From the NCBI GenBank assembly GCA_900472395.1, contig UCHV01000004.1:62001-126000 (forward strand): a stretch of DNA of 64,000 nt, given 5' to 3'. Below the pieces are notes generated by a model. The model saw only the letters and a list, made by a program, of their open reading frames with translations, was not told the origin of the DNA and searched no databases. Made by a program: the position numbers and the translations under genes. This DNA is from Hyphomicrobiales bacterium (GTDB lineage: Bacteria > Pseudomonadota > Alphaproteobacteria > Rhizobiales > Rhizobiaceae). Numbering within the stretch: position 1 is the stretch's first letter; the number at the start of each line of letters is the position of its first letter. Positions 17,455-25,423 of the stretch are shown in pieces.

Positions 17455-17469
17455 TTAACTTCTGGTTAA
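17455..17469. promoter_or_regulatory. CtrA-type box upstream of the VirC1-like gene
   Basis: TTAACTTCTGGTTAA fits TTAA-N7-TTAA exactly and continues into CCAT, matching the consensus for the cell-cycle regulator CtrA of alphaproteobacteria. It lies about 90 bases before the chosen start of the ParA-like gene, a usual promoter distance. Confidence 0.6.
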
Positions 17470-17558
17470 CCATGTTTGGAAAGGATGTGAGGATAGGCGC
17501 CATGCTCCCGGGGCGCCCATCAGGAGCGATGCGGCTCGCACCTTTTAAGGATTTTCGC

Positions 17559-18275
17559 ATGCCAGTGATTTCATTCGCCAATGCCAAAGGCGGTGCCGGC
17601 AAGACGACGGCGGCACTTCTGCTCGCTACCGAACTTGCCCATTCCGGCCATCGCGTGACGCTGATCGATGCGGATCCGCAGCGCTGGATCAGCCAGTGGG
17701 CACAGATGTCCGGTCCGATCCGCAACATCGAGGTGATCTCCGAAGTCTCGATTGCTTCGCTGCAATGTCATCTGCGCGAGATGGCCGCGCAGACCGATTA
17801 TTTCATCATCGATCTTGCCGGCGCCCGTGATGCGCTGGTGACGACAGCCATCGGTCTGTCCGACCATGTCATGATCCCGGTCCAAGGCTCGGCCATGGAT
17901 GCGAAAGGCGCGGCGCAGATCCTCGATCTGCTCGCGATGATCAAGGACAAGGCTCGGCTTGATATCGCCCATTCGGTCGTGCTGACCCGTGTCGCCTCCA
18001 TGGTGACGACGAAGGCGCTGGTGGCGATCAAGGGGCTTCTGGCAGCGCGCGGCGTCAACGTGTTGAACACTCCGATCAACGAGCGCAACGCTTTCAAGGA
18101 ATTGTTTGAGGTGGGCGGCACCCTGCATACGCTCGACCCGGCCAAGGTCAGCAATGTCGACAAGGCGCGTGATAACGCAACGGCCTTTGCGACCGAAGTG
18201 ATGCGGCTGATGCCGGTCCGGGTGGTGCGTTCGGGCCTGCCGCGCGCGTTCGCGTTCCGTCGTCAGGCGGCTTGA
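17559..18275 (+). CDS. ParA/MinD-family ATPase, VirC1-like
   Basis: A 238-residue deviant Walker ATPase. The P-loop FANAKGGAGKTTAALLLATE starts at residue 5, with the signature lysine before the glycines; DADPQRWISQW follows near residue 40 and DLAGARDALV near residue 85. The C-terminal block NERNAFKELFEVGGTLHTL resembles VirC1, the Ti-plasmid ParA relative that helps T-DNA transfer complexes form at the cell pole. No parB or virC2 gene is adjacent, so this is an orphan. The ATG at 17559 has AAGGA eight bases upstream; a longer frame from 17472 is less likely. A CtrA-type box upstream suggests cell-cycle control. Cargo and role are unknown. Confidence 0.82.
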   Translation: MPVISFANAKGGAGKTTAALLLATELAHSGHRVTLIDADPQRWISQWAQMSGPIRNIEVISEVSIASLQCHLREMAAQTDYFIIDLAGARDALVTTAIGLSDHVMIPVQGSAMDAKGAAQILDLLAMIKDKARLDIAHSVVLTRVASMVTTKALVAIKGLLAARGVNVLNTPINERNAFKELFEVGGTLHTLDPAKVSNVDKARDNATAFATEVMRLMPVRVVRSGLPRAFAFRRQAA

Positions 18276-18306
18276 AATACTGCATGACACGATAAATCGG
18301 GTTGCG

Positions 18307-18336
18307 ACGGTCAGCTTTGCGTAGAGCTGACCGTTT
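18307..18336. terminator. Hairpin between convergent genes
   Basis: ACGGTCAGCT pairs perfectly with AGCTGACCGT around an 8-base loop, between the ends of the ParA-like gene and the MOSC gene. The following T-run is short (TTT), so termination is likely but not certain. Confidence 0.5.
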
Positions 18337-18365
18337 GCCGTTCTGACAATGCTTCGCCCGATTGC

Positions 18366-19064
18366 TTACTGCTCTGCTGCCGGCCCCTGTAGCCGTTTCG
18401 ACCAATCCTCCACTCTGCCGCTATCCAGCCGGCGTGCGGCGTGGTTGCGCCAGCTTTCTGCCAAAGGTTTCAAGGCGGCGATGCCACGCAGCTCCGCCTG
18501 ATCGAGCCTGTCGATATAAAAGGCGCGCCAGATGCGGGCTATCGTCCATTCAGGCGCTCTTCGTTCCATCAGTGTCAGGCGGTCTGCCGGGCCGACCGTG
18601 CCTGTTTTGATGACGCGGTAATACCAGCCGGTACGGCCGGTATCCTGCACCTCTCGCGCCATTGTCTTTCGGCCGAAACGCTCGTTCAGCCGCCAACAGG
18701 GCTGTCGGCCCTGACTGACTTCGACCAAAGCCGTTCCCAGCCGAAAGACGTCGCCGATCGAGACATCGGCTTCGGTCAGGCCGTCGGTGGATATGTTCTC
18801 GCCGAATGCGCCGGATGTGGAAAGGCAAACGTGGTGCCCAAGCGTGTCCGCCCAGGCACGGTAATGTTCGAACGGATAGTGATGGACCGCCTTTTCCGGG
18901 CCGCCATGTTTTGCCGTGTCTCCCTGCTCGTCACCGGCAAAGCCGGTTTTCGAAAGAGCCACGTCGCCTGCAACTTCGGACTTGTCGATGCCGCTGGGCA
19001 CACCGCGAGCGCCAAGCGGCGCCAGTCCGCCGATGCGCAGGCTGAGGATGGGGAGATTGCTCAT
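18366..19064 (-). CDS. MOSC-domain protein (YiiM-like)
   Basis: A 232-residue MOSC protein, similar in layout to YiiM. Visible blocks are GDEQGDTAKHGGPEKAVHHY near residue 44, the AFGENISTDGL block near residue 87 and the conserved cysteine in SQGRQPCWRLNERFG near residue 117. MOSC domains handle sulfur or molybdenum-cofactor sulfide; YiiM-type proteins with molybdenum cofactor reduce N-hydroxylated compounds. The start at 19064 is fixed by an ATGA overlap with the stop of the upstream amidotransferase gene. It is the last gene of the minus-strand set that begins with the thioredoxin-fold gene. Confidence 0.85.
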   Translation of the reverse strand: MSNLPILSLRIGGLAPLGARGVPSGIDKSEVAGDVALSKTGFAGDEQGDTAKHGGPEKAVHHYPFEHYRAWADTLGHHVCLSTSGAFGENISTDGLTEADVSIGDVFRLGTALVEVSQGRQPCWRLNERFGRKTMAREVQDTGRTGWYYRVIKTGTVGPADRLTLMERRAPEWTIARIWRAFYIDRLDQAELRGIAALKPLAESWRNHAARRLDSGRVEDWSKRLQGPAAEQ

Positions 19065-19768
19065 CTGCCCGGCTCCAATCCGCTGAGCCATGCTCCAAGC
19101 ATCGAACAAGCGGCCTGACGCAGACGTGGACCGTGGGTTTTTGCATCCCGCCGCAGCGCGGGGATATCGATGCCGGCGCTGCCCAACTCGGCGGCGTGGC
19201 CGACCAGCCAGCGTTCGAAACGTTCATCCGTCTCGACTTCCGGATGAAATTGCAGGCCCAAAACGTTGGGGCCTATGGCAAAGGCCTGCTGTTCAACAAG
19301 GCCGGAGGAGGCGAGATTTTTTGCCTCTCTCGGCAGGAAGTAGGTATCGCCATGCCAATGCAGGACGGCGATGCCCTCGAGATGAGTAAGCGGACCGCCC
19401 CTGCCTTCCTGCATCAACATCAGTTCGGAAAAGCCGATTTCCTTGAGGCCGGTGGCAAACACCTTCTCGCCGAGTGCTGCGGCGATCAGTTGAGCGCCGA
19501 GGCAGATCCCCAAGGTCGGCAGTTTCGCATCCAGCCGTGTGCGAATGAATTCCCGCTCCCGATCCAGAAAGGGATAGACGGTTTCGTAAGCGCCGATCGG
19601 TCCTCCCAGAATGACCAGAAGGTCCGGAACAAGCGGGTCGCTTTCGCAGAAATCGCCATCGCCGACATTGGTGTAACGGATGTCGTATCCGGTTTGAGTG
19701 AGCACGTCATTGAAGGAGCCGAGATCCTCGAAATGGACATGCCGGATAACGAGCGCGCTTCTGGCCAT
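19061..19768 (-). CDS. Class I glutamine amidotransferase-like protein
   Basis: A 235-residue stand-alone amidotransferase (GMP-synthase-like, GATase1 fold). It has ILGGPIGAYE near residue 53, the nucleophile elbow LGICLGAQLIAAALG with the catalytic Cys near residue 87, and the His-Glu end of the triad in LGLQFHPEVE near residue 176. These proteins take the amide of glutamine or act as gamma-glutamyl hydrolases. The ATG at 19768 has AAGGA eight bases upstream; an ATG at 19783 is less likely. It starts 11 bases after the thioredoxin-fold gene and overlaps the MOSC gene by four bases, so the three are coupled. The substrate is unknown. Confidence 0.85.
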   Translation of the reverse strand: MARSALVIRHVHFEDLGSFNDVLTQTGYDIRYTNVGDGDFCESDPLVPDLLVILGGPIGAYETVYPFLDREREFIRTRLDAKLPTLGICLGAQLIAAALGEKVFATGLKEIGFSELMLMQEGRGGPLTHLEGIAVLHWHGDTYFLPREAKNLASSGLVEQQAFAIGPNVLGLQFHPEVETDERFERWLVGHAAELGSAGIDIPALRRDAKTHGPRLRQAACSMLGAWLSGLEPGR

Positions 19769-19779
19769 CAGGTTTTCCT

Positions 19780-20334
19780 TCATGCTGTTGACAGTTCGCA
19801 GCGGTCATCGGTGCAACGGCCGTCGGTTTCCGTCTGTTGTTCGCTCTTGCGTATCGGTTGTTCGCCGGACAGCGCCATGGCGATCCGCGCGCCGAGCGCC
19901 AAGTCGTCCTCGACGCCGAATGCGTGATGTTGGATCGTGCCGTCTCTACCGATCAGCACGCAAGACGGTGTGCCGCGCATGCCGAACCGGCGCATTGTCA
20001 CCGGAATGTCCGACGTCCCGTCAGCCTGATCCACGCCGATTGGCGAGGTGATGCGGTATTCGTGCAGGAAAGCACGCAAGGTCGTGGGTGTCATGGCCGC
20101 GTGATGTTCGAACACGGTGTGGAGACCGATGATCTGAAGATCGCTCTTGCCAAACACCTGTTCGATACGTCGCACCTGCGGAAGGGCATCGGAGACGCAG
20201 CCAGGGCAGAGAAGCTGAAAGCTGTGCAGGAAGACGGGCCGGCCGCGCAAGGCCGCGAGCGTTATCGGCGTTGGTGTGTTGAACCATTCGCTGACCGCCA
20301 GTTCCGGCGCAAGCTGTGGGGTAAGCTGAAGCAT
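19780..20334 (-). CDS. Thioredoxin-fold peroxiredoxin/TlpA-like protein
   Basis: A 184-residue protein with a thioredoxin fold. FLHSFQLLCPGCVSD near residue 35 holds a CxxC-type active site (CPGC), and the cis-proline loop appears as FGMRGTPSCVLIGRDG near residue 120. No signal peptide is evident, so it is probably cytoplasmic. AAGGAG lies six bases before the ATG. The C-terminal tail has a small CTDDRC motif. It heads a three-gene minus-strand unit with an amidotransferase and a MOSC protein. A thiol-dependent reductase or peroxidase role is likely; the partner is unknown. Confidence 0.8.
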   Translation of the reverse strand: MLQLTPQLAPELAVSEWFNTPTPITLAALRGRPVFLHSFQLLCPGCVSDALPQVRRIEQVFGKSDLQIIGLHTVFEHHAAMTPTTLRAFLHEYRITSPIGVDQADGTSDIPVTMRRFGMRGTPSCVLIGRDGTIQHHAFGVEDDLALGARIAMALSGEQPIRKSEQQTETDGRCTDDRCELSTA

Positions 20335-20579
20335 GATGTTCTCCTTGGGCCGATGACGGCCTCGTTGGATCCCGAATGCCGTCAGGCATCCGTGGACATG
20401 ATGAGGTCAGGCTGCATGCCGATGTTCGAAGCGCTTCCTGTTGCGTGATCAGGCGCAATAGGGGTAATCGTCACCGTGTTCTTTCTCTCTGCAAGCCTGG
20501 AGGGGAGAATAGGCCGGTTCGTCGATGGCAGTCGGCGAACCGGCGCAAGCGATGCCGCTGTATGGGCAAAGCTTCAGGC
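20335..20579 (-). other. Intergenic stretch with one hairpin
   Basis: No gene is supported in these 245 bases. An inverted repeat, GCCGGTTCG/CGAACCGGC at 20513-20544, may end the transcript of the secreted-protein gene that stops at 20580; it lacks a strong T-run. The promoter of the thioredoxin-fold unit should lie between this hairpin and 20334. Confidence 0.45.
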
Positions 20580-21299
20580 TTATTTGCCCGTATCGACCTT
20601 GCCGGGCAGGCTCAGGTCACCCGACGCGACCTTGAAGACATCGCTGACGCACAAAAGCGGCGCGTGCAGGTTGCCGTTCACCTTCAGACCCGCCGTGACG
20701 CCATCGAAGGAAGCGCCCTTGATGCCGTTGATCAGGTTGAGCGGGATTTCCACATCCACCGTATCGCCGGTAAAGCTGGTCGGATAATCGGGGCTGTCGA
20801 TGAGAAGCGGCACGCCCGGCCATGTCTTGGGCACCTTCGGTTTGGTGCCGGCCGGAATATCGATCACCTTAAGGCCGGCGCCGCAGGCGGCATCCTTTGC
20901 CAGCACGACCCAGTGCGGGTGCCAGACATGGCGGTTCTTGCCGCCATTGGCCGCATCATCGAAATCGGGATGGAAGGTGACGGCCAGTGCCACGATTCCC
21001 TGCTTTTTCTCGAAGCCGATCTCGCCGCTGTCGAGGCTGGTCGGCCAGACATAGGCGTAAACGCTGGAACCTTCGAATTTGCCGGTGGCATCCGGCTTGT
21101 GCTTGCCGGCCTCGCCCCGTACGCGGGTGGTGAAAACGGCCTTGTCGCCTTTCGTCGTGATCTTCGTTTCGATGATGTCGAGCGAAGCCTGAACGGCCTG
21201 TTTCGGCTCGGCCTTTACCGAGTGGGCACTGGCCGGCACATGGCATAGCAGCGCCGTTCCGGCGACGACGAGCGTCCCGGTTATCAGTTTTGTCAGCAT
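20580..21299 (-). CDS. Secreted protein of unknown function
   Basis: A 239-residue protein with a Sec signal peptide (LITGTLVVAGTALLCHVPASA, cleavage near residue 25). The mature part has an all-beta look and a His-rich centre, VTFHPDFDD followed by RHVWHPHWVVL, plus cysteines at about 136 and 218 that could form a periplasmic disulfide. I do not recognise the family. The His cluster could bind a metal, which is speculation. It starts 42 bases after the MarR-type gene on the same strand and is probably co-transcribed with it, so it is likely a main target of that regulator. Confidence 0.7.
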   Translation of the reverse strand: MLTKLITGTLVVAGTALLCHVPASAHSVKAEPKQAVQASLDIIETKITTKGDKAVFTTRVRGEAGKHKPDATGKFEGSSVYAYVWPTSLDSGEIGFEKKQGIVALAVTFHPDFDDAANGGKNRHVWHPHWVVLAKDAACGAGLKVIDIPAGTKPKVPKTWPGVPLLIDSPDYPTSFTGDTVDVEIPLNLINGIKGASFDGVTAGLKVNGNLHAPLLCVSDVFKVASGDLSLPGKVDTGK

Positions 21300-21341
21300 G
21301 GGATTGTTGTCCTTTCTATCGGGCCTGGAGGGTTGTGGTGT

Positions 21342-21983
21342 TTATCCCGCTTGAAACGCTTCCCAGGTGGCAGCCCGGAAAGTGGGATCGGCTTCAACGT
21401 GATCGCGGCAATCAACGCGCAGGTCGCGGCGTCCAAAGGCAGCGTTCACGAAATGACAGTGATATGGTTGGTCGCCCTTCGGGTGGGCGAAGGGGTCGAA
21501 GTATCGACAGCTCGTACACATGCGCTGCACCGGAATGGCATCGCGCTCCTGAAGGCCGCGTATCATGCCGATCAGGGTGACGAGAAGCTCCTGCTGGCTG
21601 TCATCGTCCAGCGTGCCTATGGCTTGCCCGATCAGATCGGTGCCCGCTTTCCGCTGCAGGATCTCAAGGCCGGACTGGCCAAGGTGAACGTTGACGGCAC
21701 GGGCATCCGCAAGGCTCGCATGTTTTTCCACATGGCCCTTCTTTTCCAGCGCATTGATGGAATCGGTTGCAGATGGCTGTGAAACGCCGAGCTGGGCGGC
21801 GATCTCCTTCACGCCAAGTCCGAGTGGCCGTCCCTCGAGAAGTGTCAGGATCGACAATTGCGTCGGATTGAGGCCAAGCGATTTTGCCCGTTCCCACTCG
21901 TCCGCGCGCAGCACTGTTGCCAGCCGCGAAAGGCCTTCGCGAATGCGGTAATCGATCGAGTGGGGGTTCTTTGGCGTTTCCAT
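21342..21983 (-). CDS. MarR-family regulator with a C-terminal Cys cluster
   Basis: A 213-residue protein. The MarR winged helix covers about residues 15-135 (LNPTQLSILTLLEG, then GVSQPSATDSINALEKKGHV as recognition helix and LADARAVNVHL as wing). The remainder is an added domain with four cysteines in the pattern C-x2-C-x16-C-x15-C plus histidines, which suggests a zinc or iron-sulfur site. The start at 21983 is chosen because the longer frame runs through a clear operator-like inverted repeat at 21991-22015. It is followed by the secreted-protein gene. The regulator class is certain; the metal site is inferred from spacing. Confidence 0.85.
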   Translation of the reverse strand: METPKNPHSIDYRIREGLSRLATVLRADEWERAKSLGLNPTQLSILTLLEGRPLGLGVKEIAAQLGVSQPSATDSINALEKKGHVEKHASLADARAVNVHLGQSGLEILQRKAGTDLIGQAIGTLDDDSQQELLVTLIGMIRGLQERDAIPVQRMCTSCRYFDPFAHPKGDQPYHCHFVNAAFGRRDLRVDCRDHVEADPTFRAATWEAFQAG

Positions 21984-21990
21984 GCAGTCA

Positions 21991-22015
21991 ATATATATAG
22001 GACTCCTACATATAT
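21991..22015. promoter_or_regulatory. Operator-like inverted repeat before the MarR-type gene
   Basis: ATATATAGGA and TCCTACATAT form a 10-bp inverted repeat with one mismatch around a single central C, ending eight bases before the ATG. The position overlaps the expected promoter and leader, fitting autorepression by a MarR dimer. Confidence 0.65.
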
Positions 22016-22044
22016 CAAGCAGTGAAATCTGGAGTCGGAAAAAC

Positions 22045-22073
22045 AAAACCCCGCAAGCGGCTTGCGGGGTTTT
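22045..22073 (-). terminator. Terminator of the L,D-transpeptidase gene
   Basis: A perfect 13-bp stem, AAAACCCCGCAAG/CTTGCGGGGTTTT, with a 3-base loop lies 21 bases past the transpeptidase stop. It carries T-runs on both strands. Confidence 0.88.
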
Positions 22074-22093
22074 GGATGAAAATGAAAGGGCGG

Positions 22094-23506
22094 TTATTCC
22101 ATGAATTCCACGGTCGTGCCGGGCTTTACCATTTTGGCCAGTTCCGTCGCATCCCAGTTGGTGAGGCGGATGCAGCCGTGGCTGTTGGTTTTGCCGATCT
22201 TCGACGGTTCCGGCGTGCCGTGGATGCCGTAGGTGGGTTTCGACAGCGCGATCCAGACCGTGCCTACCGGTCCGTTCGGGCCCGGGGGGATTTGCAGGAT
22301 TTCGCGGTTCTGGCCCTGTGTGAAATTGATCTTCGGATTGTAGGTGTAGCCCGGGTTCAAGGCGATACGGGCGACCGAATGATTGCCCACCGGCGAGGGG
22401 GTGTCGGCGGAGCCGATCGTCGCAGGATAAGCGGAGATCAGGTTGCCGTCCTCACCATAGGCGAAGACCTGTTTGCGGCCCTTGTCTGCGATGATGCGGG
22501 TGACGTTTCCGGTCTTGACCGGACCCGGATTGATTACCTTGATGATGGTGCCGGGAATGGTGAAGTCGGCGTTCGGGTTGAGCGCCTTCAGATAACCTTC
22601 ATCCATGTGGAACTGCTCGGCCAGCTTTTCGCTGGTCGAGGTGTAGGACATGGCCGGAAGTTGCGCCTTGTGAGCGTAATCGTCAGGAATGGAAGCGACA
22701 TAAGGGCCGGCTGCATCGGCTGCGGTAATCGTGTAATCAACGATCGGCATGCCGCCCGAATAGGACAGGCGCCGAACGATATCCTCGGCATTGTTGGGGT
22801 CGAGCGTTTCGCCCGTCATTTCCTGCCAGGCGGCGATCGCCTTGTTGACGTTGTCGCCGAGGCGGCCATCGATCACGCCTGGCGAAATGCCTTCGCGGTC
22901 TAGAAAAACCTGCAGGGCAGCGATTTCGGCCTGCGGCTTGTTGGTGACGGTGATTGTCGTGCCGGAATGTCTGGGCTCGGGGCCGAGCGGTTGCGTCTGG
23001 TTCGGCTCGATGGAAGCGTAGTTCGGATCGTATTGTCCCGGATCGTTCGACGGCGCATCGAGCGGCAGCCGGGTGATCGAGCCGTTATCGGGCACCGAGC
23101 CGGTCACTTCCTGATCGTATTGGCCTGCGTCACGACCGTTGCCGCGATAGTCCCGGTAGTCGCGATAACCTGGAGATACCCCGGGAACTGGCTCGTTGCG
23201 GGCATAACCGCCGCGATCACGACGACTTTGCTGCTGCATTTCTGTAGCGACAACGTTGCCGGCGCGATCCATATATACGCGGCGACCGCTGCGGTCGCGC
23301 GTCACCACGAATTCACCTGGCTCGGGCGTGTAATCGAGAATGTAACCTTCAGGCGTCACAAGGGTCGGCTGATCATCGCGATATTGCTGCTCGTACCGAT
23401 ATTGCGGTGCTCCGCCATAATCGCGATACATAACCTGCGCCTGAACCGGGACGCTAACCGCGGTCAGGGCAATGAGGCTGAGACTTGTAACGAGACTGCG
23501 CTTCAC
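22094..23506 (-). CDS. L,D-transpeptidase with peptidoglycan-binding domain
   Basis: A 470-residue periplasmic enzyme. The start is a GTG at 23506; a signal peptide of about 23 residues ends in PVQAQ. A Tyr/Arg/Gly-rich low-complexity part follows to about residue 190, then a peptidoglycan-binding-like helical domain (IAALQVFLDREGISPGVIDG near 195-245), and the YkuD catalytic domain with IHGTPEPSKIG and the SHGCIRLTN motif near residue 445, where the Cys is the nucleophile. It makes 3-3 crosslinks or attaches proteins to the wall. Rhizobiales use such enzymes heavily during polar growth. It is monocistronic with its own terminator. Confidence 0.93.
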   Translation of the reverse strand: MKRSLVTSLSLIALTAVSVPVQAQVMYRDYGGAPQYRYEQQYRDDQPTLVTPEGYILDYTPEPGEFVVTRDRSGRRVYMDRAGNVVATEMQQQSRRDRGGYARNEPVPGVSPGYRDYRDYRGNGRDAGQYDQEVTGSVPDNGSITRLPLDAPSNDPGQYDPNYASIEPNQTQPLGPEPRHSGTTITVTNKPQAEIAALQVFLDREGISPGVIDGRLGDNVNKAIAAWQEMTGETLDPNNAEDIVRRLSYSGGMPIVDYTITAADAAGPYVASIPDDYAHKAQLPAMSYTSTSEKLAEQFHMDEGYLKALNPNADFTIPGTIIKVINPGPVKTGNVTRIIADKGRKQVFAYGEDGNLISAYPATIGSADTPSPVGNHSVARIALNPGYTYNPKINFTQGQNREILQIPPGPNGPVGTVWIALSKPTYGIHGTPEPSKIGKTNSHGCIRLTNWDATELAKMVKPGTTVEFME

Positions 23507-23696
23507 GATATCACCGATCCTTCAAACTTCTTCACCAACCCGCAAGGGCGGCGTCTCGTTCCAACGTTGGTCGTCATTGTTCCAGACTAGTTAATTGCGA
23601 CTCTAGTGTGGAAAAAATGAAATCGTGGTGAAGGCGGTGTTAAAATTCGCGTGTTTGTTCGTTTACCAACGACATTAGTCTCGGGGGGAGGCAGGT

Positions 23697-24536
23697 ATGA
23701 AGGCATTTTCCACTGGCGCGGGGCCGCAACTGTTTCTTGATCCGACCTCGGTTCTCGACATCGGTTCCTGTATCATCAATGACATCGACGTGGCACCGGG
23801 TCGTGCCATTCCCGACGACGGTGATCCGCGAATCGATCACTCTCTCGAAGGGTTTCTGTTCACCTGCGGTCCCGACCACATCCGTCATCCCGATCTGATC
23901 GGCGGGCGAGCCGATGGCCGAAAATATCCGCTGCACGGATCGTTTTCATCGCACCCGGCGGACATCCTTTTCTGGGATGCGCAGGGCGACGATGCCGAGT
24001 GTCATGCGAAGGTGGAGGTGATGCTCGCGGATGGCGGTGCAGCCAGGCTGGAGCGGCACTGGCGGATCGATGGCCAAACGGGCGAAGTGTCGCTCAAGGA
24101 TCGCGTCACGAATACGGGGCCGGCGCCGTTTGCGCGTGTGCATATGTATCACATGAACCTCGGCGCCTGGCTGTTCGACGATGGTGTGCGGCTTGGTGGC
24201 AAGATGTTCGACGGCGGCGGGTTTGCCTGGAATTTCGGCGAGGAACCCGGCAGCGTCTTCTGTGTGCCGGCAGCACGAGGCGCGGAAGAATGGGCGGAAG
24301 TCACGCTCGGGCCTATCGCAGCGCTCGATGGCCGGACACTGAAAGTGAAGTTCAAGACCGACACATTGCCGTATCTGCAGATGTGGCGAAACCAGAAGTC
24401 ACCGGCGCATGTGCTCGGCATGGAGCCGGTATCGCACCGGCTGGCGGAGCGCGGTGAATTGGAGAAAAGCGGCGAGCTCGACATGGTCCAGCCGGGCGAG
24501 AGCACAGACTACGCGCTGCGTTTTGCATTTGTCTAA
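23697..24536 (+). CDS. Aldose-epimerase-like protein (DUF4432-type)
   Basis: A 279-residue protein of the galactose-mutarotase-like beta-sandwich group. GRKYPLHGSFSSHPAD near residue 80 and ARVHMYHMNLGAWLFDDG near residue 145 supply the histidines seen in epimerase active sites, and LGMEPVSHRLAERG lies near residue 240. No signal peptide. It stands alone between the transpeptidase (divergent) and the small phosphatase gene, so no sugar pathway is indicated. GGGGGGAGGCAGGT just upstream provides the ribosome site. The fold is likely; the substrate is unknown. Confidence 0.75.
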   Translation: MKAFSTGAGPQLFLDPTSVLDIGSCIINDIDVAPGRAIPDDGDPRIDHSLEGFLFTCGPDHIRHPDLIGGRADGRKYPLHGSFSSHPADILFWDAQGDDAECHAKVEVMLADGGAARLERHWRIDGQTGEVSLKDRVTNTGPAPFARVHMYHMNLGAWLFDDGVRLGGKMFDGGGFAWNFGEEPGSVFCVPAARGAEEWAEVTLGPIAALDGRTLKVKFKTDTLPYLQMWRNQKSPAHVLGMEPVSHRLAERGELEKSGELDMVQPGESTDYALRFAFV

Positions 24537-24618
24537 AACATTGGCGCTGCTTGCATTGACGCTTCGCGCCGCATCACGCTAAGTGATGGCCACACTGACA
24601 TTACCGGAGGGTCAACGC

Positions 24619-24957
24619 ATGGATATCCGCCCGATCAACGACGAATATTCGGTCAGCGGCCAGATCACCGTCGAAGACCTCGATCAGGTGAAGGCGCAAG
24701 GGTTCAACTCGATCGTCTGCAACCGGCCGGACGAGGAAGAGCCGGGTCAGCCGAGCTTTGCCGATATCGCTGCCCGTGCGGAAGAACTGGGCATCCAGAT
24801 CCGTCATATTCCGGTCGGCCGGATGGGCCTGACACCGGAAGGCGTGACCGACATGGTCGATGCTCTGGAAGACCTGCCGAAGCCGATGCTCGGTTACTGC
24901 CGCTCGGGCGCCCGCTCGACCGCCATCTACGAACAGAGCCAGCGCCTGCGCGGCTGA
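24619..24957 (+). CDS. BLH-type (TIGR01244-like) phosphatase-fold protein
   Basis: A 112-residue protein with the dual-specificity phosphatase fold and the P-loop YCRSGARSTAIYEQS (Cys-x5-Arg) near residue 92. The front contains YSVSGQITVEDL and IVCNRPDEEEPGQPSF, typical of the domain fused to beta-lactamase-fold hydrolases in Blh proteins. Here it stands alone. GGAGG lies eight bases before the ATG at 24619; an upstream ATG at 24583 is less likely. In rhizobia, Blh-like proteins take part in sulfide signalling or persulfide handling, but this single-domain form cannot be assigned a substrate. Confidence 0.82.
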   Translation: MDIRPINDEYSVSGQITVEDLDQVKAQGFNSIVCNRPDEEEPGQPSFADIAARAEELGIQIRHIPVGRMGLTPEGVTDMVDALEDLPKPMLGYCRSGARSTAIYEQSQRLRG

Positions 24958-25025
24958 TTTTACCGCCGCCGACAGTCATTCGACGTCGGCTTCTCCACGC
25001 TCGCATTTTCTCGAGGAGCATTCCC

Positions 25026-25367
25026 ATGACCATCAAGCGTATCGAATCCGGCGCCCGCATGAGCGGTGCAGTCATCCATGGTAACACCGTTTATCTGGCC
25101 GGTCAGGTTGGCGAAGGCGATACCGTTACCGAACAGTGCAAGGACGCGCTGGGCGAAGTCGACCGCCTGCTGGCCGCTGCCGGTACGGACAAGTCGAAGA
25201 TCCTGCAGACGCTGATCTACATCTCGGACATTTCCTACTTCGCCGAAATGAACGCCGCATGGGAAGCATGGGTCGATCCGGCCAATACGCCGGCCCGCGC
25301 CACCAGCGAAGCCAAGCTGGCTGCTCCGAAGTACAAGGTCGAATTCATCGTCACCGCGGCGATCTGA
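25026..25367 (+). CDS. RidA-family imine deaminase-like protein
   Basis: A 113-residue RidA/YjgF-type protein. It shows NTVYLAGQVGEG, LLAAAGTDKSKILQTLIYI and the C-terminal PANTPARATSEAKL with the arginine that holds the substrate carboxylate in active RidA proteins. The family hydrolyses reactive enamines and imines such as 2-aminoacrylate released by PLP enzymes. A GAGGAG sequence precedes the ATG. It follows the small phosphatase gene by 68 bases on the same strand and ends at a strong bidirectional terminator. Confidence 0.9.
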   Translation: MTIKRIESGARMSGAVIHGNTVYLAGQVGEGDTVTEQCKDALGEVDRLLAAAGTDKSKILQTLIYISDISYFAEMNAAWEAWVDPANTPARATSEAKLAAPKYKVEFIVTAAI

Positions 25368-25386
25368 TTTTTAGATCATTCCATGA

Positions 25387-25422
25387 AAAGCCAGGGCATC
25401 GAACGATGCCCTGGCTTTTTTC
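25387..25422. terminator. Bidirectional terminator between ridA-like and TPP-enzyme genes
   Basis: AAAAGCCAGGGCATCG pairs with CGATGCCCTGGCTTTT nearly completely, with T-runs on both strands. The converging genes end 20 bases to the left and 2 bases to the right. Confidence 0.85.
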
Positions 25423-25423
25423 T

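Noticed and set aside
22022-22903. Plus-strand frame opposite the L,D-transpeptidase gene
   Set aside because: It starts inside the MarR promoter region, crosses a strong terminator and covers the conserved YkuD domain in antisense.
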